A stretch of 10,776 nucleotides of DNA from NCBI GenBank assembly GCA_015232735.1, contig JADFZC010000063.1, positions 1 to 10,776 on the forward strand, read 5' to 3'. The stretch is from Oligoflexales bacterium. Lineage in GTDB: Bacteria > Bdellovibrionota > Oligoflexia > Oligoflexales > Oligoflexaceae. The notes beneath the pieces were generated by a model, which was not told the origin of the DNA, did not search any database, and saw only the letters and a list, made by a program, of their open reading frames with translations. This document shows positions 6,533-10,776 of the stretch, in pieces (the stretch's first letter is position 1; every line of letters starts with the position of its first letter). The position numbers were made by a program, and so were the translations under genes.

Positions 6533-6564
6533 TCGCTGGTGCGAAAGCACCAGCGACTAATTAG
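6525..6564. terminator. bidirectional terminator hairpin between convergent genes
   Basis: A perfect 17-bp stem (6526-6542 with 6547-6563), plus one G-T pair at 6525/6564, closes on a GAAA tetraloop (6543-6546). The stem contains the TAG of the rightward gene (6530-6532) and the TAG of the leftward WD40 gene (6559-6557). Read leftward, the stem is followed by a T-rich stretch (AATTTTA), so it should work best as the terminator of the WD40 operon. Read rightward, no clear T-tract follows. Confidence 0.8.
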
Positions 6565-8695
6565 GAGCAATTCCAACATTTTTCACTCCAACGATCCTGG
6601 ACATAACACTCCGATATTCATTGAGCCCACGAATTCGAGCAAGAACAATCTTTTGGTTGTTGTGAGCCGTAATGAAATCATCTTGTCTTGGATCATCAGG
6701 GCATATTGCGCTGGATTCGCTTCCGTCCTTGAATCTCTCAAAAATATTAATTAATTGAGGGCGATTGGTCCAAAACCATCCATGTTTTGAATACTCGTCT
6801 GGAGGAGTCTCCGATAAAAATCCATGGTTCAAACTGTGGATTGTCGCAAGAAGGACACCATCATCTATGGACCATATTTTTATTGTTCGATCTTCACTCA
6901 TTGTAACAATTTTCTTTCCGTTGGGAGTTATTACCATTTGGGATATAAACCCCCTGTGACCGTTTAAATCATTAAAAACAGGCAGTCCGGTGTCGATATC
7001 CAGTATACGGACCGAGTTGCTGCCTGTCGCTATCACAAAACGTCCTGCATTACGGGATAACGCTATCGCACCTGAAATACTTCTGCCTATCCTAGTGCTT
7101 CTTATGCAATGTCCACTTTCAATGTCAAGGACTTTAAGATCGACTTCCGTTTCCTTACTGTTGGCTACAAGGGCAATAATATGCTTTTGATCGTCTGTTT
7201 GCGCTGTCATTCGCAAGTACATTTTTTCATAGGGACTGACATAGTGTTTTTTTTGCATATCCCAGATTTTAATCTCGCCATAGTCAGAAGAATGAGTGAA
7301 TACATGTCGACCGCTCGGTGAAAAAGCTACAAAGTCAACCCATCCTTTATAGTCTTTGGATGTGTGGACACAGGAACACTCGCCGATATCCCAAATCTTT
7401 AGGGTACAATCCATGTCTCCGGATGCTGCGTATTTGAAATCATTGGAAATGGCAAGTGAAACCACTTCCGACTCATGTCCTGAGAGTATATGCTCACATT
7501 CAAGCGTCATCATGTCCCATATTCTAAGGTTTCTATCTTTACCCACCGACATGAAGTGCAAGCCATCATTGGAAAAGGCAATTGAATTGATAACATTATG
7601 CCCGGATGTAATACGCCGAATTAAGCCTTTTTCGAGGTCAAAAATGGACAGGGTTCCGTCTAGGTTTTCTCCAACGACAAGGATTGTTCCACCTGGAGAG
7701 ATTGCCATTGCGGTTGGCCACGCGCTTTGGCCTTCATAAAGTATGTCAGACTCCACTGTTTCCTTTAATTCACGCTTAATTACCGTGTTGCTTCCACTGA
7801 TAATGAATTCTCCACGCTCTGAAAAAACCAGACAGGTTGATGCATCATTATCTTGAAAAGTTTTAATGACTTTTTTTGAAATCAAGTCAATAACTTTAAT
7901 CTTATAATCCGTGCAGCCGCCTGATATCGCGCATTGAAGATTTTTGCTGAAAGCAGCAAGACCTGGACTCCATTTTTGATCGAACAATCGAAATTTATAT
8001 ATACATTTTCCTGTCTTGATACATGTCATTCTGATTGTATGAGCATGGGGATATGACCAGATGCGTTTACCATCGATAAATTCATCTTCTCCCAAAGTTA
8101 TAATATATTTTCCATCGTCGGTTATTGTCATCGATGAGTCTTCGACTTTATGAGTTTCAATAGTCAGTCGGAATTTTTCCTCCCGTCTGTTCCAGACCTT
8201 TATCAAGCCATCTCTGCCTGCGATGGCTATTTCCTCCCCATCCGGAGTTATGGCGAGGGATGTAACATTATATTCATGCCCGAGAAGAGTAGTGACGTGC
8301 TTTTTGGACTTGACGTCCCAAATTATGACTTTTCTATCCCTACCCCCCGAAACTATAAAATCGCTATCCGGTGTGACGACAATCTGACCAGCATCATTTT
8401 CATGCCCGTCCAGTGAAGCCAGAAATTGTCCCGTTCCTATGTCCCACATTTTTATCGGGCCCCATGAGACCGATGCAAATAAATATTTTCTGTCATAGGT
8501 CGCAACCAGTGCGTGAATGGGTCTGTCATGAACGAAACTGCGAAGATATGCCTTTTTATTTAAGTCTGACATTATGACAAGGCCGTCATTATCTCCTGTG
8601 AAGAGAAGACTTTCATCCTTAGACATGGCCATCGCGATGATGCGTTCGTGATGACGATCAAAACAATGGAAAATCTCTTTTTCGTGAAATGTCAT
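6557..8695 (-). CDS. WD40 beta-propeller protein with C-terminal module, 712 aa
   Basis: About 14 WD40 blades fill residues 15-622, each near 40 residues. They have the usual TPDG-type turns and WD-like strand ends (e.g. IKMWDIGTG, VIIWDVKSK, LRIWDMMT, IKIWSIDDG), often followed by a GH start of the next blade. Fourteen blades would make two seven-bladed propellers, a protein-binding scaffold. Blade 5 is irregular, with an insertion around IWSYPHAH. The blades are well diverged, so they were not recently amplified. After the last blade comes GWFW and a 57-residue module (residues 642-698, bases 6602-6772) that recurs in the upstream gene and at 5310-5480. No kinase, protease, STAND ATPase or membrane segment is present. 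The start ATG overlaps the upstream stop (ATGA), with GGGAG eight bases upstream inside that gene, so translation is probably coupled. The stop lies in the terminator hairpin. The cellular role is unknown. Confidence 0.93.
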   Translation of the reverse strand: MTFHEKEIFHCFDRHHERIIAMAMSKDESLLFTGDNDGLVIMSDLNKKAYLRSFVHDRPIHALVATYDRKYLFASVSWGPIKMWDIGTGQFLASLDGHENDAGQIVVTPDSDFIVSGGRDRKVIIWDVKSKKHVTTLLGHEYNVTSLAITPDGEEIAIAGRDGLIKVWNRREEKFRLTIETHKVEDSSMTITDDGKYIITLGEDEFIDGKRIWSYPHAHTIRMTCIKTGKCIYKFRLFDQKWSPGLAAFSKNLQCAISGGCTDYKIKVIDLISKKVIKTFQDNDASTCLVFSERGEFIISGSNTVIKRELKETVESDILYEGQSAWPTAMAISPGGTILVVGENLDGTLSIFDLEKGLIRRITSGHNVINSIAFSNDGLHFMSVGKDRNLRIWDMMTLECEHILSGHESEVVSLAISNDFKYAASGDMDCTLKIWDIGECSCVHTSKDYKGWVDFVAFSPSGRHVFTHSSDYGEIKIWDMQKKHYVSPYEKMYLRMTAQTDDQKHIIALVANSKETEVDLKVLDIESGHCIRSTRIGRSISGAIALSRNAGRFVIATGSNSVRILDIDTGLPVFNDLNGHRGFISQMVITPNGKKIVTMSEDRTIKIWSIDDGVLLATIHSLNHGFLSETPPDEYSKHGWFWTNRPQLINIFERFKDGSESSAICPDDPRQDDFITAHNNQKIVLARIRGLNEYRSVMSRIVGVKNVGIAPN

Positions 8696-10776
8696 GTGAA
8701 ATTCTCCCGGGAATCCATGTGGCTATCTGGAATACTACAATTCTTTTTACTTGATCCTGGAATAAGATGGAACGGATTCAACTGGCTAGCGATGAATAAA
8801 GACTTCGCACGGCTTATGAAAGATGTCACTTCAGCCTGGTAGGCGTCGACCCCTTGGAGACTCGACATAACAATTCGTTCGATATTGTTCTTAGATATGT
8901 GCTCGATGCGTCTCGTATCATCGATTGAAAGGGCGGTCCGATCGCCTCCATCGCTGTCGCACTCAAAAGTGTTTATCAAATCCTCTCTATTTGACCAGAA
9001 CCATCCGCTCGGATTCGTTTCATCGGCCTCTATTGCCCAAAGAAACCCTTCATCTTTCAGGTTATAAAGTGTAACAAGAGGCTTATCGCTTTTAAGAGGC
9101 TCCCAGAATTTTACGCAACCATCAGCTCCCACTGAAATGAGAATTTTTCCTTTTCTTATTGTTGTTAATGATTTAACCATCTGCCTGTGACCTTTTAAAG
9201 TTTGAATGCACTTACCTGTCACAATATTCCAGATCGTGATACCACCTGGCCAGTTTCCCAATGCACACCAGGTCATATCAGGGTTTACCGTCGCCGAGTG
9301 AATCGGTCCTTTATATAAAAAGGTCGCGATACACTCGCCAGACTCAAGATCCCAGATTTTTCCGAACTCATAACCATCAGATCCGATGATGTACTCTCTG
9401 CCATTTTTAGTTGCAATACCGTTTAAATTACCACGGACTTCGCAGATTTTGTTACCAGATTTGAAATCAAAAATTATATATTTATTAAATTCCTGAATAA
9501 TGAACTTCTTCCCATTTGATGTAAATAATATGGGACCAGAAATAAAATACTGACTACGATATAAAGTAAAGATAAATTTTCCAGTTCCAATTTCAAATAC
9601 CCTTACGGTTTGATCTATGATAGCAACCAGGTATTTAAAGTCATATGTCACCGCGGCAGCATAAAAGGGATGCTCTGTATGACAGGAAATTGTTCTGAGA
9701 ATATTCCCGCTTTTAAGGTCATAAAGGCTGGCAGTGCGATCGGCATTTCCTATTACAATAATTTCCCTGCTTCCTGATGTAATCGAAAGAATTCTGCGCC
9801 CCTTGAATTTGCGAATAATTCTGCCACTTGAAAGATCAAACATCCTTACATAATTATTTCGCCCGGCTATGAAAAGAGAGCTTTCATCCGGACTTATCAT
9901 CACCGAATCAATATCGCTTATTGTATTTGTAAGAAAAGTGGAACTTACTTTGCTATCAATATCCAAAATTTGAATTTCATTTTTCAATTGATCAGTCAAG
10001 ACATTAGCTATTAATTTCTTTCCATCTGGAGTCATCACAAGAGATTGATTGCGTAAGTTTTTGGAAGGCACGGGCAATGTCCGGATACATTTTAAGGTAT
10101 CCATTTTAAGGATTTTTAAAATACCATTGCCTCTCACTATGATACAATCTCCATCCGGTGTAATTACGGATGAATTTGTATACATATGATAATCCCGACA
10201 ATGGTATAAAAGTTGTCCTGTATCGATATTAAATACTCTCAAGTCATCAAAGTAACTGGTTACAATAAACTTTCTGCTGTCAGGTGTTACGACTATGGAA
10301 TCGAGATACTTAATACCTTTTGGAAAAGTACGAAGATGTTTTCCAGTTTCGATTTCAAAAATTTTTATTTGACCTTCGCCGTCTCCAGTTAATACGCATC
10401 TTAGATCAGGAGTAAAGGTAACCGAACTAATTTCACTGGTATTTTCTAAAAACGAACGAATAGGATTGCCATCGAAACTCCAAAGACAGGCTCTCCTGTC
10501 GCTGCTTCCCGAAAAAATGAATTTGCTGTCAGGCGTCACCGCCAATGAGTTGACTATATCCTTATGGCCAGAAAGACGACGAATCAATTTCCCTGTATTG
10601 AAATCCCAAATTGCAATACCTCCGCTAAGATTGCCTGTTATAACATTCATCTCATTTTTTGTTACCAAAAAAGCTGTAATACGGCTATCATCTTGAAAAG
10701 CATGAGTACATGCTCGATGCTCCAGGTCCCAGACCTTCACAACTGCTTCGTTTTTGTCCAGCAGGAAAAGGTATTT
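8692..10776 (-). CDS. WD40 beta-propeller protein with C-terminal module (5' end cut by window)
   Basis: The frame stays open to the right edge. The codons before the GTG at 10740 read KYLFLLDKNEAVV-KVWDLE, clearly the middle of a WD40 blade, so the true start lies beyond the window. The 694 visible residues hold about 13 full blades and one partial blade (e.g. GGIAIWDFNTGK, GQIKIFEIETGK, FGKIWDLESGE, GITIWNIVTGK). They are followed by GWFW, the same 57-residue module as in the next gene (visible residues 594-650, bases 8827-8997) and a further 44-residue polar extension. If the partial blade is the first, this too is a 14-blade, double-propeller protein. Otherwise an extra N-terminal domain may sit upstream, as in STAND NTPase-WD40 or caspase-WD40 proteins. 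The gene overlaps the next WD40 gene by four bases, and the two form an operon. Several blades lack the terminal tryptophan, which is common in degenerate propellers. Confidence 0.93.
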   Translation of the reverse strand, partial: KYLFLLDKNEAVVKVWDLEHRACTHAFQDDSRITAFLVTKNEMNVITGNLSGGIAIWDFNTGKLIRRLSGHKDIVNSLAVTPDSKFIFSGSSDRRACLWSFDGNPIRSFLENTSEISSVTFTPDLRCVLTGDGEGQIKIFEIETGKHLRTFPKGIKYLDSIVVTPDSRKFIVTSYFDDLRVFNIDTGQLLYHCRDYHMYTNSSVITPDGDCIIVRGNGILKILKMDTLKCIRTLPVPSKNLRNQSLVMTPDGKKLIANVLTDQLKNEIQILDIDSKVSSTFLTNTISDIDSVMISPDESSLFIAGRNNYVRMFDLSSGRIIRKFKGRRILSITSGSREIIVIGNADRTASLYDLKSGNILRTISCHTEHPFYAAAVTYDFKYLVAIIDQTVRVFEIGTGKFIFTLYRSQYFISGPILFTSNGKKFIIQEFNKYIIFDFKSGNKICEVRGNLNGIATKNGREYIIGSDGYEFGKIWDLESGECIATFLYKGPIHSATVNPDMTWCALGNWPGGITIWNIVTGKCIQTLKGHRQMVKSLTTIRKGKILISVGADGCVKFWEPLKSDKPLVTLYNLKDEGFLWAIEADETNPSGWFWSNREDLINTFECDSDGGDRTALSIDDTRRIEHISKNNIERIVMSSLQGVDAYQAEVTSFISRAKSLFIASQLNPFHLIPGSSKKNCSIPDSHMDSRENFT

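Overview
The window is a moderately AT-rich bacterial segment that uses the standard code (TGA serves as a stop). It carries many lineage-specific genes and no recognisable housekeeping operon. Large WD40 and HEAT-repeat proteins and a decayed RpoH-like sigma gene suggest a large-genome environmental Gram-negative. A Desulfobacterota-type (deltaproteobacterial) host is my best guess, but it is only a guess.

Layout from left to right. (1) 1-215, minus: start of a HEAT-repeat gene that runs off the left edge. (2) 333-1985, plus: unrecognised 550-aa protein with a consensus-like promoter and an in-frame 126-bp tandem duplication near its acidic C-terminus. (3) 1986-2285: AT-rich gap with an inverted repeat and a candidate promoter. 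(4) 2286-2648, plus: small exported protein with four cysteines. (5) 2656-4728, minus: unrecognised helical 690-aa protein, convergent with the previous gene. (6) 4729-4922: leader region with a 79-bp element closed by a 9-bp inverted repeat. (7) 4923-5245, minus: remnant of an RpoH-like sigma factor (region 4 only) broken by a single-base frameshift. (8) 5223-5598, minus: small protein carrying the same C-terminal module found on the two WD40 proteins, with a frame break at a T6 run. (9) 5599-6076: divergent intergenic region. (10) 6077-6532, plus: unrecognised basic 151-aa protein. (11) 6525-6564: a 17-bp hairpin with a GAAA loop that contains the stop codons of both converging genes. (12) 6557-8695 and 8692-10776, minus: two large WD40 genes overlapping by ATGA and so probably translationally coupled; the upstream one runs off the right edge.

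The most distinctive feature is a module of about 57 residues (W-[TS]-x-R-x-x-L ... DD-x-R ... N-x-x-x-x-I-V ... Y). It follows the last propeller blade of both WD40 proteins and occurs again without a propeller at 5310-5480. All three copies align without gaps. Each WD40 protein shows about 14 blades, enough for two seven-bladed propellers, so they look like paired recognition scaffolds. No catalytic domain is visible in either; any effector domain of the upstream protein would lie beyond base 10776. Signs of decay (the sigma remnant and three apparent single-base frame breaks) mean either that part of the region is degenerating or that the assembly contains indel errors.
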